Shown here: one piece after another, positions 55,262 through 63,860 of the stretch
Position numbering within the stretch: the first letter of the stretch is position 1
How the letters are laid out: each line of letters opens with the position of its first letter
Assembly (NCBI RefSeq): GCF_003386205.1
Contig: NZ_QRDY01000008.1
Location: forward strand, 1-64,000
Direction: 5' to 3'
Source: Cohnella lupini
GTDB lineage: Bacteria > Bacillota > Bacilli > Paenibacillales > Paenibacillaceae
Length of the DNA: 64,000 bases
The notes under the pieces: generated by a model
What the model saw: only the letters and a program-made list of their open reading frames with translations
The model's database searches: none
What the model was told of the DNA's origin: nothing
Position numbers and translations under genes: made by a program

Positions 55262-55540
55262 CATAAAAAGTAAGACTCCCAGCAAACTAACCAATCTCCG
55301 GGACCCTCGCGTAAGCATAAAAATTATGGCTACAGCACGGATTGGGCGCGTTATCGGATCTCTAGGCATAAAAAGTATAGCTACAGCACGGATTGGGTTA
55401 ATTTTCAGAGCAGTAACCATAGAAAGTATGGCTACTGCTCGGAGTGGGTTAGTTTTCAGAGCTGTAACCATAGAAAGTATGGCTACAGCACGGAGTGGGT
55501 GCACTCACGGAGCTTTAAACATGAAATTTTGCGAAGACAA
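55262..55540. repeat. Tandem repeat type A, second array, about six units of 51 bp
   Basis: CATAAAAAGTATGGCTACAG-type units start at 55262, 55316, 55367, 55418, 55469 and 55520 (degenerate). After the first spacing all are 51 bp apart. The core is the same as at 25522-25798, 30 kb away. CGGATTGGG/CGGAGTGGG replaces the middle segment in later units. Confidence 0.88.
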
Positions 55541-55559
55541 CAGCCCGCGGCTGAAATTG

Positions 55560-55950
55560 ACCGTGCCACGCACGGCGAAACCGTCTTACTTGTGCGAACA
55601 GAAGTTGATCCTTAGCTAGGCAATAGTAAGCGAGTCGAGTTGAGAGTAACCCCTTTTAAATACGATGTGTTTCATTGTATTTCTGATGAATGTCCAAGAA
55701 TTAAGCTGGATAACGATATCATTTATCGCTATTGGGCTCCGTTTGTTCTATTCCTTTCCTAAATACGATCTATAGCGATGTTCCTCATCCTACTTTTATT
55801 GCAAAACTGCTCAACAGCTCCAATAACGATGATTACCATTCTACTTCCCTTGACTAACCACCTCTGATAGCTCGCTTTTGGTCAAATCGTACCGCAGAGC
55901 ACGCTTTTATCTCGAAATGACGGACGGCGAAGACATTTTTCTTATCGTTC
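55560..55950. repeat. Dispersed element, copy 2, with flanking hairpin units
   Basis: The core units AATACGATGTGTTTCATTG (55659), ATAACGATATC (55710), ATAGCGATGTTCCTCATCC (55772) and ATAACGATGATTACCATTC (55823) match copy 1 (30972-31160) almost base for base in long stretches. Shared flank CCGCAGAGCACGCTTT is at 55892-55907. GCACGGCGAAACCGT-type hairpin segments bracket it near 55570 and 55920. No gene is supported in 55121-56077. Confidence 0.85.
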
Positions 55951-56077
55951 TGCTAGTTTAACCGAATTGAAATGTAGAAAGACTAATACTATCTCAAGCT
56001 ATCTCATGCAAATTCATTCATTTTCATCGAATCCGGCGCGTACCTATTGTTATTCCGGAAAATCCGATGAAAGCAGG

Positions 56078-57394
56078 GTGGGGCGGTTGGCGAAAAAAAA
56101 GGTGACTCCTCATTGGGGGAAAGTGAGCGGCATCGTTCGGGTACCTCCGTCTAAATATCATTTGCATCGTGCGTTGATTTTCGGTTCGCTTGCCGACGGG
56201 GAAACGGTCATCCACGGTAAATCCGACGCGCTTCATATTAAGGATACGCTGAATTCCCTGCGCGATTTCGGGATATCCGTCGAGCAGACGGACAGCGGAT
56301 ATAGGGTGAAGGGCGGGGTCTACGTCCCGCGAAATGGCAAGATCCGAGTAGGTAGCTCTGGTTCCACGCTACAGTTCATGCTCGGACTGGGTAGCCGATC
56401 CCATGGAATGGCTCCTACATACGACGGTCATAAGGCGTTAAGAGAACGTCCGATCGGTCCGCTACTCGGGGCACTAGGCGATATGGGGATCCGGTGTCTG
56501 GCTCACGATGACAAGATGCCTGTCACCGTTATGCCGGGCAAGCCCGAAGGCGGCTATATTCGGATCCCCGGGACTCTAAGCCAATGGATTTCCGGCTTGC
56601 TCATCGTCGCTCCGTTCGCCACCAGGGACACGATCATCGAGGCTCTTCCGCCTCATAATGAATTGACTTACGTAGGACTGACCATCCAGATGATGCGGCA
56701 ATTCGGCATTTGGATCGAAGAAGACGCCAGCGGTACGAAATGGACGGTACCCGCAGGTCAGTCCTACCGTCCCGCGGAAATTCACATCGAGCCGGACCTG
56801 TCCTCTTCTGCTTTTCTGCTGACGTTATCCGCCTTGTTCCCGTCCGATATCGTCCTGCAGGGAATCTCGGGGAAGGGCTCGCATCCTGAGAGCAAAGTGC
56901 TCGACATCATCGCCGACTTGGGCATTCCGATGGCGTACGATAGCTCGCACGCGGGTACTCGAATCCGCCACTCCGGAATCCGCCCGGTCAGCGGCTTGGA
57001 AATCGACATGCGTCATATCCCGGATTTGATCCCGACGCTCTCCGTCGTGGCTGCCCTATCGCAGGGCCGTACGGTGTTGAGGAATATAGGGCCGGGTCGA
57101 ATGAAGGAATCGAACCGGGTCAAGGCGATGCTCCAACTGAACAAGATGAACGCGCGGATCGCGGAGCACGGGGACGATCTCGTGATCGACGGCGTGGAAC
57201 GGCTGAAGGGGGCTTCGATCTCGACCTTCAACGACCACCGGGTGCAGATGGCGTTTACGCTGGCTGCGCTCCGGGCGTCCGAAGGGGTGAGCGAGTTGAC
57301 TTATCCGAACGCGTACCGAATTTCGTATCCCGAGTTTTTCGAGCATTTGGAGCTGGTCGGGGTGAACGTCGGAGACTTGGCTATGACTCGCTGA
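56078..57394 (+). CDS. Divergent EPSP-synthase homologue (AnsL-like candidate)
   Basis: About 438 residues, enolpyruvyl-transferase fold. Compared with EPSP synthase as I recall it (E. coli numbering), several S3P/PEP residues remain: K22 in PSKYHLHRAL, R124 in RERPIG, D313 in DMRHIPD, K340/E341/R344 in MKESNR, R386 in FNDHRVQM. Others are changed: S23 to Tyr, R100 to Gln (GSSGSTLQ), and the PEP-binding K411 to a non-Lys residue (YRISYPEFF). This suggests a different reaction from ordinary EPSP synthesis. The start is uncertain: GTG 56078 or TTG 56087; the longest frame begins in repeat DNA. It leads a five-gene operon resembling the cyclohexanecarboxyl-CoA set, where AnsL is also an EPSPS homologue. 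Confidence 0.8.
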   Translation: MGRLAKKKVTPHWGKVSGIVRVPPSKYHLHRALIFGSLADGETVIHGKSDALHIKDTLNSLRDFGISVEQTDSGYRVKGGVYVPRNGKIRVGSSGSTLQFMLGLGSRSHGMAPTYDGHKALRERPIGPLLGALGDMGIRCLAHDDKMPVTVMPGKPEGGYIRIPGTLSQWISGLLIVAPFATRDTIIEALPPHNELTYVGLTIQMMRQFGIWIEEDASGTKWTVPAGQSYRPAEIHIEPDLSSSAFLLTLSALFPSDIVLQGISGKGSHPESKVLDIIADLGIPMAYDSSHAGTRIRHSGIRPVSGLEIDMRHIPDLIPTLSVVAALSQGRTVLRNIGPGRMKESNRVKAMLQLNKMNARIAEHGDDLVIDGVERLKGASISTFNDHRVQMAFTLAALRASEGVSELTYPNAYRISYPEFFEHLELVGVNVGDLAMTR

Positions 57395-57439
57395 GAATAC
57401 AGATCCGCGATTAACGGAGATGAGGAGGACATGGATCGA

Positions 57440-59032
57440 ATGAGCACGGAACATACCTTGGAAAGCGACTTGTTCTTGAACCGGCTGGCCAAGGCGGACG
57501 CTTGGAAAAATGCGATCATCGATCTGAACGGCGGCAGCCTTCCGGTCATCCTGAGCTTCGGACAGCTGGACGAACTAAGCGACCGCGCCGCGCAAGGGTT
57601 AATCGATCGGGGAGTGGAGGAGGGCGACAATGTCGCTTATTTGCTTCCGAACGGCTGGGAGTTCGTCGTGCTGACGATCGCGATCTGGAAAGCCGGGGCA
57701 GTCGCCTGTCCGATGCTCCCGGCTCTGAGGGAGCGGGAGATCCCGTTCGTCATGCGCAAGTCGAAGAGCAAGCTGCTGTTCGTGCCGGAGGAATTCCGGA
57801 ACTTGCGTTATGGAGAGCTGGTCGAGAGCATTCGTTCCGAATTGCCGGGCATGCGGAGTCTGATCACGATCAAGCTCGGGAAACCGCTGAATCGGAAAAG
57901 CAGTCTGGGAGGCTTGGCGGAGAGGGAGCCGGTCGTCTCGCAGCTCGCGCAACGGCGGCCGAAGTCGGCTTCCGCTTCGCAGCTGCTGTTTACGTCGGGA
58001 ACGACGGGCGAACCCAAAGGTGTCATACATACGCATGGTACGCTCAGCAACGGGGTAGCCGCCCACGTCCAGACGCTGGGGCTAACTTCCATGGACCAAA
58101 TATGGATTCCATCCCCGATGGCGCATCAGACCGGTTTTCTGTACGGCATGTCGCTCGCCCTCTATCTCGGGGCTACCCAGATTTGCCAGGCGATCTGGAA
58201 TACGGAGACGGCTCGGTTCGCCATCGAGCAATACGGGGCAACCTTCGTGCAGGCAGCGATGCCTTTCCTGGCGGATCTGACCCGGGAGAGCGAGACTCCT
58301 AGGGGGCTAAGGCTGTTCATAGCAACAGGTGCTCCGGTTCCACGTCAGCTTGCGCAAGTAGCTTCGAAGAGACTTGCTTGCAAGGTGGTCGGAGGCTGGG
58401 GTTCTACCGAGTCTTGCATGATCAGCGTCGGAAGCGTGCGCGCGTACGGGGAAGAGTCATGGAATTCGGACGGACAAGTCATCGCGGGGCGCGAGATGAA
58501 AGTGACCGACGAGGAAGGCCGAACGCTTCCGCCGGGGCAGGAAGGTCTCTTCAAGGTCAAGACGCCGGCGATGTTTATCGGTTATCTGGACCATCCGGAA
58601 TGGTACGAGGCGGCGGTCGACGCGGAGGGCTTCTTCAATACCGGAGACTTGGCCGTCATCGACGAGCGAGGCAATCTTCGCCTGACGGGCCGGGTGAAGG
58701 ACATCATCAATCGGGGCGGAGTGAAGGTACCGGTCACCGAGGTGGAGAATCTGCTGTACCAGATGGAGGAGCTGCACGACGTAGCCGTGGTTGGCATGCC
58801 GGATCCGAGGCTGAACGAGAGGATTTGCGCATACGTGTCGCTTAAGAACCCCAACTCAACGATCGGATTGGACAAGCTGACCGATTATTTGAAGGTACAG
58901 GGCGTTACGAAAATGTATTGGCCGGAGCGACTGGAGATCATCCCCGAGATGCCGCGAACGACGACGGGCAAAATACAGAAGTACGTGCTCAGGCAGATGA
59001 TCACCGATAAGCTAAATCCGAATTATCATTGA
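57440..59032 (+). CDS. Acyl-CoA synthetase / AMP-dependent ligase (AnsM-like candidate)
   Basis: About 530 residues, ANL superfamily. Phosphate-binding motif LLFTSGTTGEPKGVIHTHG near 175, GWGSTES near 315, TGDLAVIDERGNLRLTGR with hinge VKDIINRGG near 400-420 and the C-terminal lysine in PRTTTGKIQK. GAGGAGG is 2 nt from ATG 57431 but 11 nt from ATG 57440, so the second is preferred. It resembles aromatic/cyclic-acid ligases. In the operon it would charge a shikimate-derived ring acid as its CoA thioester. Confidence 0.85.
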   Translation: MSTEHTLESDLFLNRLAKADAWKNAIIDLNGGSLPVILSFGQLDELSDRAAQGLIDRGVEEGDNVAYLLPNGWEFVVLTIAIWKAGAVACPMLPALREREIPFVMRKSKSKLLFVPEEFRNLRYGELVESIRSELPGMRSLITIKLGKPLNRKSSLGGLAEREPVVSQLAQRRPKSASASQLLFTSGTTGEPKGVIHTHGTLSNGVAAHVQTLGLTSMDQIWIPSPMAHQTGFLYGMSLALYLGATQICQAIWNTETARFAIEQYGATFVQAAMPFLADLTRESETPRGLRLFIATGAPVPRQLAQVASKRLACKVVGGWGSTESCMISVGSVRAYGEESWNSDGQVIAGREMKVTDEEGRTLPPGQEGLFKVKTPAMFIGYLDHPEWYEAAVDAEGFFNTGDLAVIDERGNLRLTGRVKDIINRGGVKVPVTEVENLLYQMEELHDVAVVGMPDPRLNERICAYVSLKNPNSTIGLDKLTDYLKVQGVTKMYWPERLEIIPEMPRTTTGKIQKYVLRQMITDKLNPNYH

Positions 59033-59064
59033 TGAAAACGGGACAAGCGGGGGAGGGGAAGCGG

Positions 59065-60198
59065 ATGGAAGGAACGGAGTTTGCTAGGTTAAAGGACGAA
59101 GTAACGAGTTATGTGAACGGTCGCTTGCGAGAACTGTCCGAGCGAATCGAGGAAACCGGGCAATGCGGCCCCGACGTCTGGAAGGAGCTGCGCGAGCGCG
59201 GTTATTTGCGTCTGGCCGCACCGGTCGAATACGGGGGGCACGGGCTGACCTTCACGCAATATCTGCAGCTGCTGGAGCTGTTTTCCCAGTCGCACGGCTC
59301 CATACGGATGATCGTACACGTTATGAACGGCGTCTGGCGGCCAATTGATTTCTTAGCTAGCGAGGAGCAAAGGGAGCGATTCGTGAAGCCTCTGGTTCGG
59401 GGAGAGATTAGCGTAGCGTTCACCTTGACGGAGCCGAATGCAGGTTCGGGCGCGGATATCGAGACGTCCGCTTACAAGGAAGGCGACGAATTCGTGCTGA
59501 ACGGAGAGAAGTGGTTGATTACGTTCGGCGATACCGCGGACTATTACATGCTCTATTGCCGGATGAAAGGAACGATAGGATACGAGGGGACGATGGCGCT
59601 GCTCGTGCCGAGAATCGCTCCCGGCATCGAGGTTAAGCTCATGCCGCAGACGCTTGGCCTTACGGGAACCGGGCATGCGCATATTCTATTTAAGAACGCC
59701 CGCGTTCCCGCCCGGAATTTGCTAGGAGAAGTAGGACAAGGCTTGGCTAGTGCTCTGAACGGCTTTCTTGATCCGAGTCGCGTTTGCGTCGGGATGACTT
59801 GCGTCGGCCTTGCGCAGCGAGCGTTCGATATCGCGATTCAGCGCAGCAACGAGCGGGTGACTTTCGGTAAGCAGCTAAGTCAGCGCCAAGTGGTGCAGAC
59901 CTGGATCGCGGAGATGGCTACGGATATCGAAGCCGCTCGCCAGCTCGTCATGTACGCGGGCAGACTGAAGGACGAAGGCGCGCTGACTCCTGCGCCTGCG
60001 TCGATGTCGAAGCTGTACGCGCTGGAGATGCTGCAGAGGGTAACGGACAAAGCTCAGCAAATCTGGGGCGGTATCGGTTACTTCAAAGGATATGAGATCG
60101 AACGAATCTATCGGGATGCGCGAGCGCAGAAATTCGAAGAAGGAACGGCGGAAATCCAGAAGGCGGTCATCTCCAAGTCTATTCTGGCAGGCAGGTGA
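59065..60198 (+). CDS. Acyl-CoA dehydrogenase (AnsJ-like candidate)
   Basis: About 377 residues. ACAD fold with FTLTEPNAGSGAD near 120, W-[IL]-T-F/N flavin strand KWLITFGDTAD, R in GKQLSQRQVVQ and the C-terminal catalytic Glu in KFEEGTAEIQK. GGGAGGGG about 7 nt upstream selects ATG 59065 over 59032. It overlaps the next gene by 4 nt. It could introduce or, by reverse elimination steps, help remove unsaturation from a cyclic acyl-CoA. Confidence 0.88.
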   Translation: MEGTEFARLKDEVTSYVNGRLRELSERIEETGQCGPDVWKELRERGYLRLAAPVEYGGHGLTFTQYLQLLELFSQSHGSIRMIVHVMNGVWRPIDFLASEEQRERFVKPLVRGEISVAFTLTEPNAGSGADIETSAYKEGDEFVLNGEKWLITFGDTADYYMLYCRMKGTIGYEGTMALLVPRIAPGIEVKLMPQTLGLTGTGHAHILFKNARVPARNLLGEVGQGLASALNGFLDPSRVCVGMTCVGLAQRAFDIAIQRSNERVTFGKQLSQRQVVQTWIAEMATDIEAARQLVMYAGRLKDEGALTPAPASMSKLYALEMLQRVTDKAQQIWGGIGYFKGYEIERIYRDARAQKFEEGTAEIQKAVISKSILAGR

Positions 60199-62216
60199 TC
60201 GGAGGCATGGCGGGAGAGTCGTTATTGCTTCAACGAGGAAAGATAGGCTCGCTGGAACTGAACCACCGGATTCTGATGGGAGCGATGCATCTAGGCATCG
60301 AAGGCGATCGCCGCGAGCTGGGCCAGCTCATCGCGTTCTACGAGGAGCGGGTATGCGGCGGCGCGGCGCTGATCGTGACCGGTCACGTTGCCGTGCTTCC
60401 CGAAGGGGGCGGCCATCGCATGTTTAGCTTAACCGAGCCCGATCATCGTGCCCAACTCAGCGAGCTTATCGACGCGATTCGGCGGGCTGGCGGCAGGATG
60501 GCTCTGCAGCTTACCCACATGGGGCGTTATGCCAAAAGCGCGGAAACCGGGCTTACGCCCAAAGCGCCGAGCGCCATCGCTTCGCGTCTGACGAGAGAGA
60601 CGCCTGAAGCGATGACGGAGTCCGATATCGCGAGGGTGATCGAGGCTTTCGCGGATGGAGCTGCATTCGCCATGAATGCGGGGTTCCACGCGGTCGAAAT
60701 TATGGGCTCTGAAGGGTATTTGTTGAACGAATTCGCGTCACCGCTGACGAACGTTCGAGAGGATGGCTATGGAGGAACGCTTGAAGGTCGGATACGACTA
60801 AGCCTAGAGATCGTCCAAGCGATCCGCGAGCGGGTAGGGGCGGAATTCCCGATCATCTTCCGCATGTCCGGGGAAGATTTCATGGACGGCAGCACGACGC
60901 GGGAAGAAACTCTCGAGATGGCCCGCCGGCTGGAGCAAAGCGGAGCGGATGCGCTGAACGTTGGCATCGGCTGGCACGAATCGCGAGTCCCGACCGTCGG
61001 GGCAACCGTCCCTACCGGCGCTTTCGCGCATATCGTCCGTGCGGTTCGATCCGCCGTGAGCATTCCCGTTATCGGCGCCAACCGCCTCCATACGCCGGAA
61101 GCGGCCGAGCAGTCGCTCGCCAGAGGAGATATGGACTTCATTGCCCCGGCGCGTCCGTGGCTTGCCGATCCCACTTTCGCGCTGAGAATCGCCCAGTCGG
61201 ACCGGGACGGGCTGAACGTCTGCTTGGCCTGTAATCAGGCTTGCCTGGATCACGCGTTCGCCGGCAAAGCGGTCGGCTGCATGGTCAACCCGCGGACCGG
61301 CCGGGAGTCCGAGCCGTTCCATAAGACCGAAGCGCCAATATCCGTTGCCGTCATCGGCGGGGGAGTGGCGGGGCTTCAGGCAGCGAAGACGGCCGCGGAG
61401 CGAGGTCATTCTGTCACGCTATTCGAGGCACGCGACCGGCTCGGGGGACAGTTCTTGCTGGCCTCGCGGGTACCGGGTAAGGCGGTTTTTCGGGAGACGC
61501 TGCGCTATTATCAAGTATCGCTTCAACGACTCGGCGTTATCGTTCGCACGAATACAACTCCTAGCTCGGCGGATCTTGGGGCCTTTGACCGTGTAATCGT
61601 GGCAACGGGGGTCGTCCCATACGTTCCAGAGATGCTGGAGGGTGTAGAATTGCCGCAGGTTTGTACATACATGGATATATTGTCGGGCTCGCGAGCCTTC
61701 GGAAGCAAGATCGTCATCGTCGGCGGGGGAGGCATCGGCTGCGACGTCGCCCATTACATGGCCGAGACGGCGAGGATGCGTCCGGAAGTAGACTCGTTCT
61801 TCACGGAGAGAGGGATTTCGTCCACGCTTGGCGCATCATCGCCGTCAAGCATTACCCTCGTGTCGCGATCCGAGAAGGTGGCGAAGGGCGTCGGACAGAC
61901 GTCAAGGTGGGTGCTTCTTGAGGAATTGAAGCGCAGCGGGGTGAAGGTATTGAAAGGCTATCGCGTTCGCGCTATCTCCTCGGGAGGAGTCTGGATCGAG
62001 AATGAATCGGGCGGACGGTTTGTTGAAGCGGACCAAGTCGTGCTATGCACGGGTCAGAGGTCTCGGACGGAATGGGCCGATGCGCTACTGAGAACCGGGG
62101 AACCGACTGCGGAGCGTCGTTTGACCGCCGACTTCGTCGGAGGAGCGGTCGAATCCGCGGAGCTGAACGCGGCGCGTGCCATCAGGCAGGCTTATGAGCT
62201 GGCTATGACGTTATAG
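60195..62216 (+). CDS. Old-yellow-enzyme/2,4-dienoyl-CoA reductase-type iron-sulfur flavoprotein (AnsK-like candidate)
   Basis: 673 residues, the trimodular DCR layout. An FMN TIM barrel (about 1-330; substrate segment LTHMGRYAKS; EIMGSEGYLLNEFASPLTN), a 4Fe-4S loop (CLACNQACLDHAFAGKAVGC, about 338-357) and FAD/NAD(P) Rossmann domains (VIGGGVAGLQAAK near 378; VIVGGGGIGCDVAHYMAE near 505). It reduces conjugated dienoyl-CoAs in the archetype. The GTG start overlaps the acyl-CoA dehydrogenase stop; ATG 60207 is an alternative with poor spacing. Confidence 0.88.
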   Translation: MIGGMAGESLLLQRGKIGSLELNHRILMGAMHLGIEGDRRELGQLIAFYEERVCGGAALIVTGHVAVLPEGGGHRMFSLTEPDHRAQLSELIDAIRRAGGRMALQLTHMGRYAKSAETGLTPKAPSAIASRLTRETPEAMTESDIARVIEAFADGAAFAMNAGFHAVEIMGSEGYLLNEFASPLTNVREDGYGGTLEGRIRLSLEIVQAIRERVGAEFPIIFRMSGEDFMDGSTTREETLEMARRLEQSGADALNVGIGWHESRVPTVGATVPTGAFAHIVRAVRSAVSIPVIGANRLHTPEAAEQSLARGDMDFIAPARPWLADPTFALRIAQSDRDGLNVCLACNQACLDHAFAGKAVGCMVNPRTGRESEPFHKTEAPISVAVIGGGVAGLQAAKTAAERGHSVTLFEARDRLGGQFLLASRVPGKAVFRETLRYYQVSLQRLGVIVRTNTTPSSADLGAFDRVIVATGVVPYVPEMLEGVELPQVCTYMDILSGSRAFGSKIVIVGGGGIGCDVAHYMAETARMRPEVDSFFTERGISSTLGASSPSSITLVSRSEKVAKGVGQTSRWVLLEELKRSGVKVLKGYRVRAISSGGVWIENESGGRFVEADQVVLCTGQRSRTEWADALLRTGEPTAERRLTADFVGGAVESAELNAARAIRQAYELAMTL

Positions 62217-62256
62217 GCGGCAGATAATTAGGATCGAGAGGAAGGAAGCGAGTCGA

Positions 62257-63039
62257 ATGTCGGGATCTTTTACAGGGAAAAAAGTACTCATAACGGGCAG
62301 CTCGAGGGGAATCGGCAGGGCAACGGCGCTTTCGTTCGCCAAGGAAGGCGCGGACGTCGCCATTCATTACCGCAGGGATGAGCAGGCAGCGATAGAGACG
62401 GCCGAGGAAGCGCGCAGTTATGGCGTTCAGGCTTTGGTATGCAAAGCCGAGCTCGAAGCGCCGGCGGAAATCGATGCGATGTTCGATACGGTCTCCAGCG
62501 AATGGGGCGCCCTCGATGTCTTCATGGCCAACGCGGCAGCCACGTCTTTCAAGCCGGCCATGGAGACGAAAGACTATCACATCGACCGGACGTACCAAGT
62601 CGTTATTAAGAGCGTTCTTCACGCCGTGCAACGCGCGGTTCCGCTAATGGAAGGCCGTAATGGCCGCATTCTCACCGTATCTAGCTTAGGTAGCCAATTC
62701 ACGCTGCCGAACTATTCGAACATCGGGTCCGCCAAAGCCGCGCTAGAGTCGCTTACGAGATACTTGGCAACCGAGCTCGGCCCGCGCGGCATCACGAGCA
62801 ACTGTATTTCCCCGGGCGTCGTGGAGACGGACTCGGTCAAATTTTACGCCAAGGAGCGGTTCGAAACCTTCAAGAATAACTTGACGCGCCGCACGCCGCT
62901 TGGTCGCCTGACCCAGCCGGAGGACGTCGCCGGGGTCGCCCTGTTTCTAGCCGGAGACGCGGCCGCCTTCATCACGGGGCAGGTCATTTCCGTTGACGGG
63001 GGACTCACGCTGATTTCGTACGATGTCGATGGAAACTGA
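62257..63039 (+). CDS. FabL-like short-chain reductase (ChcA-like enoyl-CoA reductase candidate)
   Basis: 260 residues. N-terminal GSSRGIGRATA (TGxxxGxG type), NAAATSF, and a Tyr-x6-Lys active site (NYSNIGSAK) as in enoyl reductase FabL rather than the usual Tyr-x3-Lys; SPGVVETDSVK and VDGG near the end. The Yx6K spacing argues for enoyl-thioester reduction, which is the role of ChcA (1-cyclohexenylcarbonyl-CoA reductase). GAGGAAGGAA precedes the ATG. Last gene of the operon, with a terminator about 300 nt downstream. Confidence 0.85.
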   Translation: MSGSFTGKKVLITGSSRGIGRATALSFAKEGADVAIHYRRDEQAAIETAEEARSYGVQALVCKAELEAPAEIDAMFDTVSSEWGALDVFMANAAATSFKPAMETKDYHIDRTYQVVIKSVLHAVQRAVPLMEGRNGRILTVSSLGSQFTLPNYSNIGSAKAALESLTRYLATELGPRGITSNCISPGVVETDSVKFYAKERFETFKNNLTRRTPLGRLTQPEDVAGVALFLAGDAAAFITGQVISVDGGLTLISYDVDGN

Positions 63040-63130
63040 TGATTGTGAAACGATCCAGAACGATCGCCTCGGTTTCGGTTTCACTATCCGGCTTGCCACT
63101 GTATAATTGTTTCTAAGGCCATCTACATCC

Positions 63131-63325
63131 AATAGCGATGGTTTTCAATGTATTTTTGACGCTTGCTCCAGATTTGAGCGGAATAAAGATGGTTTTCATC
63201 GCTATTGACCATAATTTGTTCTATTTCTCTCAGAAATTCGATCCATAGTGATGTTCTTCATCCTACTTTGACTCCACAATGGCGCATTTGTTTGAATAAC
63301 GATGATTACCATCCTACTTGATGAA
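63131..63325. repeat. Dispersed element, copy 3 (diverged)
   Basis: Units AATAGCGATGGTTTTCAATG (63131), AATAAAGATGGTTTTCATC (63182), ATAGTGATGTTCTTCATCC (63245) and AATAACGATGATTACCATCC (63295) keep the same order as the copies near 31 and 55.7 kb, with spacings near 51, 62 and 51. It fills most of the gap between the SDR gene and the lipoprotein gene. Confidence 0.8.
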
Positions 63326-63337
63326 CACCATCCGACC

Positions 63338-63381
63338 AAAGCCTCCATGAGATAGCTGATCTCGTAGAGGCTTTCTTTTAT
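63338..63381 (+). terminator. Intrinsic terminator downstream of the CHC-type operon
   Basis: AAAGCCTC and GAGGCTTT enclose an inner GAGAT/ATCTC stem and are followed by CTTTTATTTTAT. Confidence 0.85.
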
Positions 63382-63428
63382 TTTATGCGGCTAACTAACC
63401 TATCTCTATCTAGGAGATGACTAGTGAA

Positions 63429-63860
63429 ATGAACCGTTTATGGGGTCTGTCGCTAAGCCTAATGCTGCTAATAGCCGGCTGTTCAACGTCGGAGTTACCC
63501 CTCCGGATGAAAGCTAGCCAAATAGAAGTTTATTCGTTGTTCAATGACCGCTCTAAGGAGCAGTTACTGACAATTACGGACGCGGCAACGATCGGGAACA
63601 TCATAACAGAGTTGAATTCACTCCATAAAACATCGTTCGAAGATCCCGAGAGCCCGGGCAATTTGTACGAGATACACTTCATACGTTCGAATGAACGTAA
63701 GATATTCGTGCTTGCGGACAAGGGAGAGTTCAAGAGTAAGATTTATACGAACAAATCGGCTGAAAACGGAGATGTCTGGACTGCTAAAACGAAGCTGATA
63801 GAGTGGCTGCTTGGCGATAAGCGTAGACCTTACCCTAACAATCCGTCAACCGGCTCATGA
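63429..63860 (+). CDS. Small lipoprotein of unknown function
   Basis: 143 residues from ATG 63429; ATG 63417 abuts AGGAG and is too close. The signal peptide carries the lipobox LLIAGC. The mature domain (about 100 residues) holds alternating beta/alpha segments (IEVYSLFNDRSKEQLLTIT; LYEIHFIRSNERKIFVL) as in many bacillar periplasmic-facing lipoproteins. No family recognised. The 3' end overlaps the convergent hprK gene by 26 nt. Confidence 0.75.
   Translation: MNRLWGLSLSLMLLIAGCSTSELPLRMKASQIEVYSLFNDRSKEQLLTITDAATIGNIITELNSLHKTSFEDPESPGNLYEIHFIRSNERKIFVLADKGEFKSKIYTNKSAENGDVWTAKTKLIEWLLGDKRRPYPNNPSTGS

Noticed and set aside
55967..56077. N-terminal extension of the EPSPS homologue from a TTG at 55967
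   Set aside because: It reads into repeat-element flank, has no ribosome-binding site and no similarity to the enzyme family.
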